64,000 nt of DNA from Prostheceraeus crozeri (lineage: Eukaryota; Platyhelminthes; Polycladida; Euryleptidae), in contig CAJQUW010015601.1 of the NCBI GenBank assembly GCA_907163375.1, positions 62,001-126,000 on the forward strand, given 5' to 3'. The notes beneath the pieces were generated by a model. It made no database searches, was not told where the DNA came from, and saw only the letters and a list, made by a program, of their open reading frames with translations. Position numbers and translations under genes: made by a program. Shown in pieces: positions 25,085 to 36,649 of this stretch. Every line of letters starts with the position of its first letter. Position 1 is the first letter of the stretch.

Positions 25085-25915
25085 TGGTGCAGAAATTTGA
25101 AGAGAAGCCCGAATCAGTAATAGATGGATGCCTCGAGGAGTGGGAGACAACGTACAGCTAAAGCTGAAGCGACCAGAGATCAGATTTGTGAAACTAGCTA
25201 GTAGCCCACAAAAGACTACTTGATGCTTATCTCAAGAATTCGGCATCAGTCATGCAAGCTTCTTCAAGAATCAAAAGAAATGAAGGCTTACATTGCACGC
25301 TTGAATCATGCACTGCATGATAGCGACTCGGAAAAGCGAATTAAATTCTCCGAGTTGGTTTTGAATATTGTAGAAGCTGGTGACAGAATTTTAGATGTGT
25401 TATTTAGCTGGTGCCACTTATTCTCTTGGGATAATCGGGCCCTATTTTTTGGAGGATACCATTACTGCCGACTGGCGAGTCTTAGCTGAAAATGCTGCAG
25501 ATATTCTTTTCGGTCAAGAGTTCAACATTATCAGCTGTTATTTCAAGCAAGATGGGGCTCAAGCGCTCAAGCATTCCGCACTACAGCAGAATGGTGCAAT
25601 GGCTGGACTTTCATTTTAGAGGCAAGTGGATTGGGAGACGTGTTTCGAGTGTGGCCAGCCAGCGGATTTGACATCTCCAGGTTTTTTCCTGTGGGAATTA
25701 TTAGGCATTAATCAAGGACTTCGCTTATGTCGAAAAAACACGCAAAATTCGAGATCTAAGACAAGCAATTGATAAACAAATCATACAAACAATTGAGAGA
25801 ATGTTCTTGACAGTTTATTTGGAACTGCGCGAAAAAGTTTGTCGAAGGGTCTCCCGAAAGACTACAAATGTACTTTCGACACAACGGCGAACAGTTTGGA
25901 CATTTAGATAAGTAA
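25085..25915 (+). pseudogene. Tc1/mariner-superfamily (IS630-like) transposase remnant in intron 2
   Basis: Three plus-strand frames together follow the layout of IS630/mariner-like transposases. They are RSGRQRTAKAEATRDQ with CLSQEFGISHASF (helix-turn-helix), SEKRIKFSELVLNIVEAGDR (linker), GIIGPYFLEDTITADWRV, then FKQDGAQALKHSA (catalytic Asp region), GKWIGRR with WPASGFDISRFFPVG, and a tail KTRKIRDLRQAIDKQI with EKVCRRVS. The segment around the first catalytic Asp appears deleted, and there are several stops and frameshifts. I could not find its terminal repeats. It runs antisense to the host gene. Confidence 0.75.
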
Positions 25916-27363
25916 GCGCTTTCCTCTTACCCTAAATGAGCTTCCTTAACTGTATTGCTCTCCGCTGCGTAATGTTCCGCTGCGTTTGAAATACAACTTT
26001 AAAACAAAATCGGGCGCAATTTTGTTAATAGTTTATAGGAATAGGTTGTTCTGTAACAACAAATTTCTTATGAGCTACTATTTATCAATCAAAAGTATTG
26101 CAAACGAATTTCCTTGCAAATAAAGTAAAAAATATAAGATTACTAATTTCGATATTTACACGAAAAACATCCGCTTCTCTGATATCAATGTTTAGACCAG
26201 GATTTTTACGCCGAACATAATGTAAGGACTGACCATCGTAGATGTTCTGATTGTTCGATCTAATTAGTAAGGAAGTACTCATTTTGAAGAAAACATTCGC
26301 GCTGTTTGTCATGCTTAAATCATGCTAGTGATATTTGTCTGATAAAAAATTAGTCATCTGACTCCGAATTCATAAAAAGCAAGCTCTGAAAGCTATGTAA
26401 TCATTACTCACACTTACTAACAACTTAGACTTACACATTGTTCAGTTTTTTGTATTTTGTGATACTCACAATTTTATGTTCATTCTATCAACACTTCCTT
26501 AATTCGTACTAGCGAAATAATTACTCCATTATATAACGTGATGGTCAACGTTTTTTTAATAAATGAATGACGACATAATAGATCGGGAACTAAATATCAA
26601 ATACCGATTTGAATCCCTTATTTTTTTCAAGATTTTTCAGGTCGACTTCTATTACAGAACTGACCAGTGCTACCACAACCTACAGTAGTAATGATATTGC
26701 TGACTTTTCAAGACTATCGATAGAGCGCATAAAATATCAATATGCATGGAAAGTCAACAAGAGACAGTGCATAGCCACAAATCACGACGATATACAAATT
26801 ATGCATAATTGTACACTGTACATTCAAATGGAAGACATGATCAATTAAAAAATGCATTGCTTATGCAGAAAATGTAACTCCTCCATCTTTAGTTCGACAA
26901 ATCAAGATAAAGGAACAAGTTCTTCTGTAGTAAAATGCATCTGCTGTAAAAACATCGTTTTTGAAAAATTCTATATATAAAATCACATGCAATGAATGTC
27001 AACAAGAATTACACTGATGAAACTCAGTGCACTGTTGACCAGCTCTCAGTCTTGACCAGTCGGCTATGGGGACATTGACCCAGCTCCGATCAGTTTTGAC
27101 CAAACTGGCTGCCGACCCGGCTATGGCCGGTTCCAACCATGATAAATCACCCAACCACCTATAATACTAAGTAAGGTTCTCTCAATTAAAAAATGTGATA
27201 ATTTTCTTTTACCATTAACATCTAGATTCAGACCAAATATAGAAATACTACATGGGTTACAAATGCTGATGTAATTTTCATAACATTCATACTAGGAGTA
27301 AGTTCATATTGATGAAAATAACACTAAAAAGGCCTTACGTAAATATGCAATTGATTGTCATAC

Positions 27364-28370
27364 CTGGTGTCGACCATCACCACCCGAAATACTGAGTCCC
27401 ACCGAGGATGGACCATCTTCTATGAAGCCGCTCCCACCAACACTGAGAGGCGTAGACCTTCGTGGTGTCATCTTTGCTGCTGGAGGACCAGTTTGACTTC
27501 CATCGTCGTTTCCACCAATACATATCGATGAAGATCGCCTTCTCTTCCGATGATTCGCAGATAACGCGGGATCCGTATTGCTCTGTGTTGGGATGTTCAT
27601 TGACAAACTGGGACCGTTGAGAAATGAGAATTGTCGATCTTGAGCATCTAAATGATTTATTATGCCATCAATTTGTCCATCACTCAACCCAACACTTGCA
27701 TCCATGTCTTCCAAACTAAGGTCCGCTTCAAGACTAGCTGCAGATGATTTGGCCGCACTGGAATTACATTTTCCCAGCGCAGTTGTCGGAGTTGACCCCA
27801 TCATCGCCGATGGGAGCACTGTAGGAGGATTGGAATCGATCTCAGTACTAAATTCATACACATCTCGATTGGGAGGCTCATAGGTTCCAGAATTGTCAAC
27901 ACAACCAGATAATAGTAATGAGGCGGCAGACATTGTGTTTTCACGTGAGATCTCTCCACCTTGATCTTGGCCACTCATAATCTCATCAGCTTCATCCTCA
28001 CTGCAACTCGATTCTCCGCTTCCTGTTTCACTGCATGTTTCTTCGTCATCCTCATCGTCATCATCATCATCGTCGTCGTCCAATTCTAAACCATTCCCAT
28101 CGATACATTCACCAACACTACGATAAAGGCCGGGATCTAAATTTCCATCGCCCAGATTGCCATCCATAAATGCAACTCGATCTCCCGCCTCTTTGGTGTG
28201 TCGTTGATGATAATGGTGCGTTAATGATGTCTTTTGTCTGCATTGGAAATCACAAAGTTCACAACGGAGTCTTTTCTCCCCGGTGTGCTTCGAGTAATGC
28301 ACCTTCAATGCATCAGCTGTTCGGAATGTTCGCGAGCAACCAGGCCAGGAACAATGATGGTTTCTTTCAC
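27364..28370 (-). CDS. C2H2 zinc-finger protein, exon 2 (fingers 7 and 8)
   Basis: Exon of 1,007 nt. The acceptor TGATTTTCAG is followed by GTGAAAG, which completes the Gly of the TG-E linker (phase 1). The donor is CACCAG followed by GTATGA (phase 0). Finger 7 is HCSWPGCSRTFRTADALKVH (C-X4-C-X12-H-X3-H, protein residues about 791-813). Finger 8 is LRCELCDFQCRQKTSLTHH (C-X2-C-X12-H-X4-H, about 821-842). They are joined by a canonical TGEKR linker. The rest is a disordered tail with an acidic run (LELDDDDDDDDDEDDEE), Ser/Glu-rich sequence and a basic patch NHRKRRRSSS that may be a nuclear localisation signal. The splice at a conserved inter-finger linker confirms the join to exon 1. Confidence 0.93.
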
Positions 28371-28997
28371 CTGAAAATCAAAATAATCAATTGTAAAGTG
28401 TCAACGGAACATCAGGGAGCGGTTAGTCACTTTGAATCATTTGGCAGTTAACAGTTTTGAAATATTGTAACACGTCATTTGTAAGACAAGCCGTCGTATT
28501 AAAAAAGATATTTGTGGAAGCGCTTTTGATTACAATGTACGGAAAATATAGTAATCGGATTAAGCGAAGTGATTTGCAATGAAAAAGTAACATATTGTAC
28601 AGCCAACTCATGCATGGAATTCTATTATCTAGTGTTCCATGACTCATGTACTTTGTCAACTAAATCAACTAGCGCATGCACACTTAAGCCGCATCAATCT
28701 GAGGAATCTTCTCATCAAAATTAATAAGAAATGATAAACTGCAACTTTCAAAACAATCTGAGGTCGCTATTCACACAGATATGTTTCAAGTTGAGCGAAT
28801 ATATTTATGTTTCTCTACACTCCACCAATCAGACGCATCAATCATTATCTGTTCAACTTTCAAACATTCGGGTTTCCGAAGATTATCAAAGATCATAAGA
28901 TGCAGAAACACGCAATGTTAAAACTAGAGAAAAGTGAAGTTATCTTGTCCCAGCAATCTTTGGTGCAAGCTACACAATCAACTTATGATCATTTTTT

Positions 28998-29345
28998 GAG
29001 AGCGGAGCGATAATATTTGTCGCACGCGACCACATAATTGCAATACATGTACATATTTCGAACGCAAATTACACATAAGCACATGTTTGTACTGATACTG
29101 TATACGACGCGATGTTACAGTACATTGTGCAATGCTTCTCACCTAGCACTTACCGCGCCCGATTACCGCTCCTTTGAGAGCGGAGCGATAATATTTGTCG
29201 CACGCAATCACATAATTGCAATACATGTACATATTTCGAACGCAAATTGCACATAGGCACATGTTTGTACTGATACTGTATACGACGCGATGTTACAGTG
29301 CATTGTGCAATGCTTCTCACCTAGCACTTACCGCGCCCGATTACA
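28998..29345. mobile_element. 178-bp inverted-end element, two tandem copies, in intron 1
   Basis: Copies start at 28998 and 29176, and the second is cut at GATTAC. They are about 97% identical. Each starts GAGAGCGGAGCGATAAT. The first ends GATTACCGCTCC, so its ends are inverted repeats (GGAGCGRTAAT) and form a hairpin at the junction. There is no coding capacity; this is MITE-like. Confidence 0.65.
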
Positions 29346-30102
29346 AACTTCGAATATTCTCCAAATATTCAACCGAACTTTATCTCAGTGCAGCTTTGAG
29401 ACATGGGTTCTATATCGATCTTTTCTAGATAATAAAACTGCGAGATATTTTGATTTTTGACCCCTAAAACAAGTAATGAGACCGCTAACGTTGAGAAGAT
29501 GACGGCATTTTGATCATTTTATTAATTGTCATTTTGATCGATGCACGAATTTCGCTTAACATGCGTAGAATTGATTGTGCAGTGCTCCGCAGTGAATGGT
29601 AGTCACTATGCAGAAATCACCACCAGTTCTAACTAAATTAAATATCGCATTCTTTTACGCAATTGCTTTAATCGCTAAATATGGACATCTACTCCATAAC
29701 AGGATGAGCACACTGCTTGAGAGGACGAGAGTGCAAATTTAACTCTAAGTTCAACATGAACTATGAAGCATTCGTCAGATCCTGTTGTCCAGTGACAGTG
29801 TACAAGATACACGTACTTCAGAGACAAGCACAGCCACACTATCCCACAGAAATGTATTGTTTATATGAAGCTGACTGGAATAGAAACTGATCCAAGATCA
29901 GGGCACAGCCGAGGGAACTACCTTGGGGCATGAATGAGCAATGCAAAGCTCAGAATTGCTCATGTGACTGATTCTAACCCAATGATGCAGCCGTTAACAA
30001 GTGTATCTCAGTGAAAACGCGCACGATTTCTCTGCCGCTCTAGTGGATAGGATGAAGCTTTGCTTGATCAAATGATTTCATTGTAATTATGGCAGTGCGC
30101 GA

Positions 30103-31140
30103 TGCACTGGTTCTTTTGCGAGAACCGGTTTTTTGGCCAGGTGCACCGAAACGCTCGAAATTTGATCAAATTGGCTTTTCACGGCAAAGTTTCACTCAAA
30201 ATTAATAAAAATATTTCTGAAAATCTTAGTCGCAACAGATGTAGACGAATGCAATACCAAATAATTAATCCAACTAGGAGGACATTATTCAATTATACTT
30301 GTCAATTCAATTCATTTTAAGCTTAAAATTTCAAGTGATGAAATTGAAGCATTTTGAAAATCAAGGTTATATCGCTGAATTAGTGATGCATTTCCTGATG
30401 ATAAGAAAAAATGTGAAAAAAGTGACGAAAATAGATTATTCAAGTTCATGAGAAATCAGTTTGTCACCGCAAAATTTAATTTCTCGCGGCGACCTAAGCA
30501 TCTCGAAATTTCATTGTGAATACGTAATAGTCCGTCTCATATTCTCATAGGAGTCTCACAGTCTTGAATTTCAATATATATCCAGTGCTCTGTCAGAAAG
30601 ATTTTTTCGGACGTTCTGGCAGCACTGCATCATTACAGCTAGACTGCTTGAAACAAAATAATGTCTAGGTGTTGACTTTCCTGCATAGCAATTTGTAGAT
30701 TGCGGTGACATTGCTTCGATCTTTCATGTTTTCGAATATTGCATTTTTCATGATTTTGGAAAAGTGTCAATGATAAGCTCTTCCCTTGCTATATGCTGCA
30801 TATGCTTTTTAAAATAAACAATTAAAACACGGACGTTTCGGTCGTCACTGATTTAGTAATTTACTCAATGCAACTTTTGCCATTTTCTGGTTGCGGTCAC
30901 TTTTGCAAGTACTGGCAAAATAAAATTAATAGAAGCCTTATAAATTCGTTGAATTTTCTTATTAAGTTATGCAATTTGCATTGAATTCTGAACTTTTATA
31001 ACAGAATCCAACTTCCAGATCCTGAAGTCTTTATAAACTATCAGCCTGGAAAGAAAAAGAAATTGTACTTCGGTTACACTTCAGTGTATAACTTATAAAA
31101 TTTTCGGTGCACCGCTTATCATGGCCGGTGCACCGGTGCA
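30103..31140. mobile_element. Candidate degenerate nonautonomous element with GGTGCACCGAAA inverted ends, in intron 1
   Basis: TGCACTGGT at 30103 and GGTGCACCGAAA at 30140-30151 are mirrored by TTTCGGTGCACC at 31102-31113 and ACCGGTGCA ending at 31140. The inverted ends and their sequence are reminiscent of hAT elements. I find no 8-bp target duplication and no transposase, so the call is tentative. Confidence 0.4.
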
Positions 31141-31882
31141 AGCAAGTGCGGCTTGCGGAAAGCTCTAATTGGTCCCCAGAAAGATTGCAAGGTAAGTGTT
31201 CCAATGCCTAATCAAATATTACTTTATGTTTCGTGATAAAGATTTCCAATGTAGCTTCCTAACACCATGACCGTATAAACACTTTAGTTGGTCTAATTAC
31301 AACAAAGGATTGAGTTAATCATGCCAGTTACTTTTTCATTTTAAATTCAGACAATGATCAGCTACAATGGAAACAGCGATCAGTAGATATTGCTGTTAAC
31401 AAAAATATAAGGAACGTATGATGATCTGAGTGTAATAGCATCTTGAAGGAAACTGCTTTCTTCACATCGAACATAATGCCTTAAGCGTCGATGAGACGAT
31501 TCACGTCAAACTGGGCAACCACATCTAAGAATAATTGCGTTTGGACAAATACACTGGTAATATCTTAGCCAATTAAATACTTAACATACACACATCCAAC
31601 ATCACCATGATTGCATTACTAATGGATCTTACATGAATTTACTATTTAGTTCCATTACTAGTACGACGCATGATATTCATACTATGATACAAAGACTCCT
31701 AGAACAACTATCACAGGCATGTAATATTTACAGGTGGAAATTAGTTCTGACGTGAAGATCAACATACTCTGATTTTCAGTATTTACGAATAAATGCGTTG
31801 TCATTCATCTTGATAAAAATTCACCAAAACAGTGACTGAATATAATGTGCCGTACAGTAAATTTGATTGATTCTTGACATAC

Positions 31883-34235
31883 CTGTATGAGTTTTCATAT
31901 GCCGTTTCAGATGAGTTTTCCGCTGAAAGACCATATGGCAGTCATCGAAACTGCAGACATGTCTCCTAGGTTGAAGTTTGTGAAATTCGTCCTTGTGGTT
32001 TTTCAAGTACTTTGGCGTCCGGAAAGCGCGATCACATCCAGATATATCACACACAAAGGGCTTTTGAGGATTGTGAATGTCCATATGATGCTTCAATTTT
32101 AGCTTAGTTTTGCATTTCTTGTCACATGTTGGACAGCTGTATGTATTATTTGTAGTATGAATTTTCTTGTGCTCACGCATTTGGTTATCAGTGTAAAATA
32201 ACTTATCACAAACATCACACTGAAAGCGCCGTTCGCGATTTTCATTATGCTGAGAATCGATGTGTTTTAGCAAGTTCTTTCGATAATGAGAGGAATATTG
32301 GCATTGGTTGCACTTAAATTTCTTATCTTCGTCTGGATAATGCTTCTTCATATGTGATCTTAAAGACGATCGATTATTGTAAGCCTTCCCACATTCTTTG
32401 CAATCGTAGACTGGAATTCTATCAGTCCCTATCGAGGAACCATTTCCAGATCCGCAATCATTCGCGTAATCTGAAGAATAGTCATTGGATGTCTGACGAA
32501 CACCAGACCCCATCGTTGATGCAGGTGGGGCTTGATTCGGGCCTGAGAGATTCGGAGGTGGTTGCATCATTCTTGCTGCCGATTGAGGAAGAGGGATATT
32601 ACTATAAGGAGTGACCCCTGAAGGTTGTTGAGATGAAGATTGCTGCTGAGACAAATGTTGTGCCTGTTGCTGAGATTGGGTTTGAGACTGAGTTTGTAAT
32701 TGAGTATGAGTCGGTGATTGGAGTTGTCGGGGAGGAGTTTGTTGAGGTTGAGGATGTTGAGGCTGAGCTGGCGCTTTGCTCAAGGAGGCTTGTTGTTGTG
32801 GTTGTTGTGTGACTGCAGGTGGAGGCTGTGGAGGAGCTTGGATTTGAGGTGGATTGTGTTGTGGTGTTTGAGAGATTTGTTGTGACATCTGATGTTGATG
32901 CTGCTGTTGTTGAAGATGCAAATGTTGCATGTGATGTAGATGTTGTTGATTTTGACCTTGAGTTTGATGTGCTTGATGTTGATGTTGGTGCTGATGTTGT
33001 TGCCCTGACTGAGACATCATGTGAGCTGCTCCTCCATGATGATGATGATGGTGGTGATGATGATGGGCATTCCTCGAGGACACTGAATAATCTACAGTAT
33101 TGGATGGATGGCCCCCATGATGCGGAGGTGCGACGCCGGGATGGACATGATGAGGTGCTGCCATATGAGCAGACATGGGATGATGAGAGTGAGGCATCAT
33201 ATGATGATGACCCATGTATTGGGAATAGCGTTGAGCTGCTGTTACAGGAGGCTGTTGAGGAACCGCATGATTGTGAGGAACATGAGAATGGTGGGGGTAT
33301 GATGCCTGCTGGTGCATAGATCCGCGCTGATGAGCAGATTGGCCGATAGGCATATGAATATTCGGATGCTGATGATTTTGACCGAGCTGTGGATGGTTCT
33401 GTTGGTGATGATTGACATGATGGGCATTGTGATTGCTAGATCTGTGATTGTTATGGTGAGGCAATTGATAATCATCCATATTTATAACTGATAGATTTGC
33501 AAGAACGGCATCAAGACCAGTTTTAGGTTTACCTATCGATGTTGAAATTTCATTCACATTTGCTGCTTCTGTTGTTGATGTAGTCAATGATTGATCGGAT
33601 ACGAAGGAGCAAGCAACCGGCGCCGCAGAGGTTGCATATTCCGACGATTCAGTCTGAGAATTATCATCAGTCTGAAGTTCTGATGTCTTTTCATCTTTCT
33701 CGATTTCCTTTCCGAGTTCAGTTTCTTTTATGACATCGACAGTGTCTAGCAATCCATTACTTTCAGGAGTTGGCTGTTCAGGAGCTTCACTGGATGATTC
33801 CTGGCATGCATCTTCATGAACACTGTTATTTGGTGTTTCCTTCCCCTTTTCTGTTGATATTTTAGAAGATTCGTCATTCCCGTGGGACTTCACAGATTCC
33901 TCCTCACAAGAGCAAAGCAGTTGTTCTTTTGTCGCATTTGTTTCATCCGTAGATTCCTGAATATCCAATTCATCTCCATTCTTTTCAACCTCATGTTTAT
34001 CTGAGACTGAAAGTGGCAACCCATCATCATTTCCCAAACATTGCAGCTCTTTCCCTAACTTTTCTTCATCCGTTTCTATTTTTTCTTCACTTTTATTCTC
34101 GATATTTTCATCTTCAATATTTGGTTTCAATGGACACTCGTTGCTGTATATCCTATCTGTCGATGCTGTCGAAGCACAGCGTTCCGTATCCAGCACACCA
34201 CAGTGTTCTGCTGTATCTCCACCACTATCTGACAT
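31883..34235 (-). CDS. C2H2 zinc-finger transcription factor, exon 1 (start codon; fingers 1-6)
   Basis: Large first coding exon (784 codons plus one base). It starts at ATG 34235 and ends ACTCATACAG, followed by donor GTATGT. Residues 1-250 are acidic and Ser/Glu-rich. About 255-600 are His/Gln/Pro-rich, with a run of ten His near residue 390. Fingers lie at about 610-632 (YDCKECGKAYNN), 640-663 (FKCNQCQYSSHYRK), 671-693 (FQCDVCDKLFYT), 699-721 (YSCPTCDKKCKT), 727-752 (FVCDISGCDRAF) and 759-783 (HVCSFDDCHMVF). Fingers 5 and 6, like finger 7 in exon 2, have C-X4-C spacing. The product should be a nuclear DNA-binding regulator of at least 1,605 residues over four exons. I do not recognise the orthology group. 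It is by far the strongest host gene in the window. Confidence 0.95.
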
Positions 34236-34252
34236 CGCATTTAGATTCCTGA
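34236..34252 (-). promoter_or_regulatory. Splice acceptor 13 nt upstream of the zinc-finger start codon
   Basis: On the minus strand ATCGGTTTCAG is followed by GAATCTAA and then the start region, so the acceptor AG is at 34250-34249. It implies an upstream noncoding exon or trans-splicing. A second ATG at 34240 is out of frame and overlaps the start region by 5 nt, which could lower initiation at 34235. Confidence 0.55.
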
Positions 34253-34674
34253 AACCGATACAGAAAATTATAAAAGCACCAATTAAAACACGACGAATGA
34301 TAGCTATTCATGTTCATAATAAGTTAAGCATCAACATACAGAATACCTTGCAGAAACATAAAAACCATATCACCAATTAATGCTGCTAACTACTATGTTG
34401 GTCATGACATGCATTAAAACTACATGTATATTATTGATGAACAGGCCAACCTATGATTTTATAATTTATAGTTATAATAATTTAAGTAATTAAGTCGTGC
34501 CAGTAGGGAACACTGCAAGTCGCCAATGTGTCATTTCTTAAATCGAATGAGAGTGCCTTCGAGCAACTAATTCGGATGTGAACTACTGTGTAATGAAGCA
34601 ATGTTTCGATGAAGATGGTGGTGCATTTACAAAATTACATAAATGAACAAATGCTACACAACTTAATCATTCTA
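34253..34674. other. Upstream of the zinc-finger gene, no feature recognised
   Basis: AT-rich sequence. I do not see a TATA box in a convincing position, a noncoding exon or a repeat. Confidence 0.35.
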
Positions 34675-34835
34675 TACATTTAGGACATTCAAACAATCTA
34701 AGTTACAAGAACTGCATGAAGTTTCAAACGAAATGGGTCATTTTTTAAATATTCACAAAACAACATTGATTGTCATCAAACCTGCTGATAAAGGAAGTGC
34801 AATAGCAATTTGGAAGAAAAGGTATAACTGACAAT
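34675..34835 (+). mobile_element. Penelope-like element fragment (N-terminal RT region)
   Basis: The plus strand reads LQELHEVSNEMG, then TLIVIKPADKGSAIAIWKK followed by RY, the conserved ADKGS motif near the start of Penelope-like reverse transcriptases. It is a short fossil piece without the rest of the domain. Confidence 0.7.
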
Positions 34836-35084
34836 AACGATATCGTCAACTTAAGCTATTACAGCATGTAGTATTCAGCAATTTCGTGTTGTATGTGCGA
34901 TTGCGATATGAGAAAATTATAATTATTTTGGGATGGGAACATGAAAGAGATATTTCGCGCGCTGTCGACCTTTTACGTTTTCGTTGTTCGTTTACTGAAA
35001 ATATGGCGGGTTCAATTCACCGACGTAGCATTGACTGCAACAATGCCTGTATATTATACTTACTTATAACGGAGAGATATTACA

Positions 35085-35850
35085 TTGATAATTATAATTA
35101 TTATTATTGCTTATCATGTTGTGTTGTTGTTGTGTTGTTCAAGGCCAATTCTTTTTATTAAGATCTAAAGCACTATTTATGTGGCGAATATTGGCGAAAG
35201 AGAAAGAAAGAAACAGAAAAACAGAGGAGGTGCTTCCAAAATTTTCGTTTTTTTATTTCAGTTCTTTTTTAGGATTTGATTTATCACAACGCTCAAGACT
35301 TTTATTTATTCGATCCGGATGATATCCGGTTTGAATAAAAAATTTTCCTAACTTTGTTTTTGTTTTAATCGCGGTGTTATGGGAGATTGCTTTTAGTTTT
35401 TATGAGACTATAGTTGCTTTCTATAATGTGCTCTTATACGAGTCAGGTCCAGGACTTTAGAATAGTTTGACAATTATGTATTGGTTTCTTTTTTATCCAT
35501 TGCCAATTGGTTTCAAATTTTTTATTTAATAAACATATCGAGAAATTTATAGAGTCATGTATGGGTTTTCTATCGTAAATGGAAGAATTTTATGACAGCA
35601 TCTAGTTTGGTGAGGATAAGTAAGAAACATTCTGGTTCGAGACCGGAAAGACAACGTAAAATATTCGTTCGACGTAGTATTTATTTAAAAGTCCGCAAAT
35701 TGATTTTTAATTTATTTCTATATTTAGAGAGTAGTATTCCAGATTAAGAGGTGCAAGGGAGGTTCATAAGTGGTTTTCCTTGTTTGAAGGTAGTAGTTTT
35801 AATAGTTGTAACAGGAACGGCTAGCTTTTAGGTTAGTGCAGGAGGTTGTC
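35085..35850 (-). mobile_element. Penelope-like element, minus-strand partial copy
   Basis: The minus strand is collinear with the plus-strand copy at about 36.68-37.40 kb. Shared stretches include TTATCACAACGCTCAA, ATCCGGATGATATCCG, AAAGCACTATTTATGTGGCG and GGTTCGAGACCG. It spans the end of the reverse transcriptase and the linker but not the nuclease. It is a degraded fossil with multiple breaks, older than the plus-strand copy. Confidence 0.75.
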
Positions 35851-36649
35851 TTATCATTAATGAAGTATTTAATTTAATAGGATATCTTTTAAAATTGACT
35901 AAATTAATTATAAGGTCGAAGTGTCATTGGAAAGAATATTAGCGTAAAAAAATGAATAGATCGAAACTGAATAGAAGGATTCTTTCAGTGAAAATCGGGA
36001 GAGTTGTAAAATCTTTTGAGTGTAAAGAAATTTTTTTTGGAAAAAAAAAGTTTGGCAAAAAAAGGTTGGTAGGTGATAAATGTTTTTTGCGTCGCAAATG
36101 TTTGTTGCAGAAGATCGGTCTCATTGTGATGATCGGTGAATTGACGTGAATCATTGACGTTGTTGTGCACGTTTAGTCATGTGCAGTTTAAGTACTTCGC
36201 ACAGCTTGTACCGGTACTTCGCAGCAGCTTGTATCGCTTGAGTTGAGTTGGCCCTATGTTTCTTGAGTTGGTGTAGCTTTGAAATGACTTGGAGTTTCCT
36301 GTTGGGTGGAGTTTCCTTCTTATAATTGGAATTTGTGTTTATTACTGTTGACTCGAGCAGTTTTCCACTTCTTATTGTACTGGTCTTTGTCCCTCGTCCG
36401 GTTCATTGTCTTTGTCCACATTTTTTGTGTGCTAGAGGTCCTTTTTCTTTGCTGATTTTGAGGAGTGGTCTCTTATCATTTGTATGATTTTCCTTCGGAT
36501 ACTTTGCTTCTTCTTCAATATGAGTCTGATTGTCGACTTGATCAGAAACTTCACGTCTTCTTCTTTTTCTTGTAGTTAGTTGGTCGAAATTGCTTGTCGT
36601 TGTTCTTGAAAATTGCTCTCGTTGAGCTTTGAGCTCTCATCTCGGTCGA
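35851..36649. other. Spacer between the two head-to-head Penelope-like copies
   Basis: This AT-rich and partly T-rich stretch of about 800 bp may contain their 5' sequences. I do not recognise coding sequence in it. Confidence 0.35.

Noticed and set aside
24877-26000. Terminal repeats for the mariner-type remnant in intron 2
   Set aside because: An ACAGGGTG at 24877 looks like such an end, but I could not find the matching opposite end.
32819-33319. A 166-codon plus-strand gene rich in Val and Asp
   Set aside because: It is the antisense shadow of the His/Gln-rich coding region of the zinc-finger exon 1.
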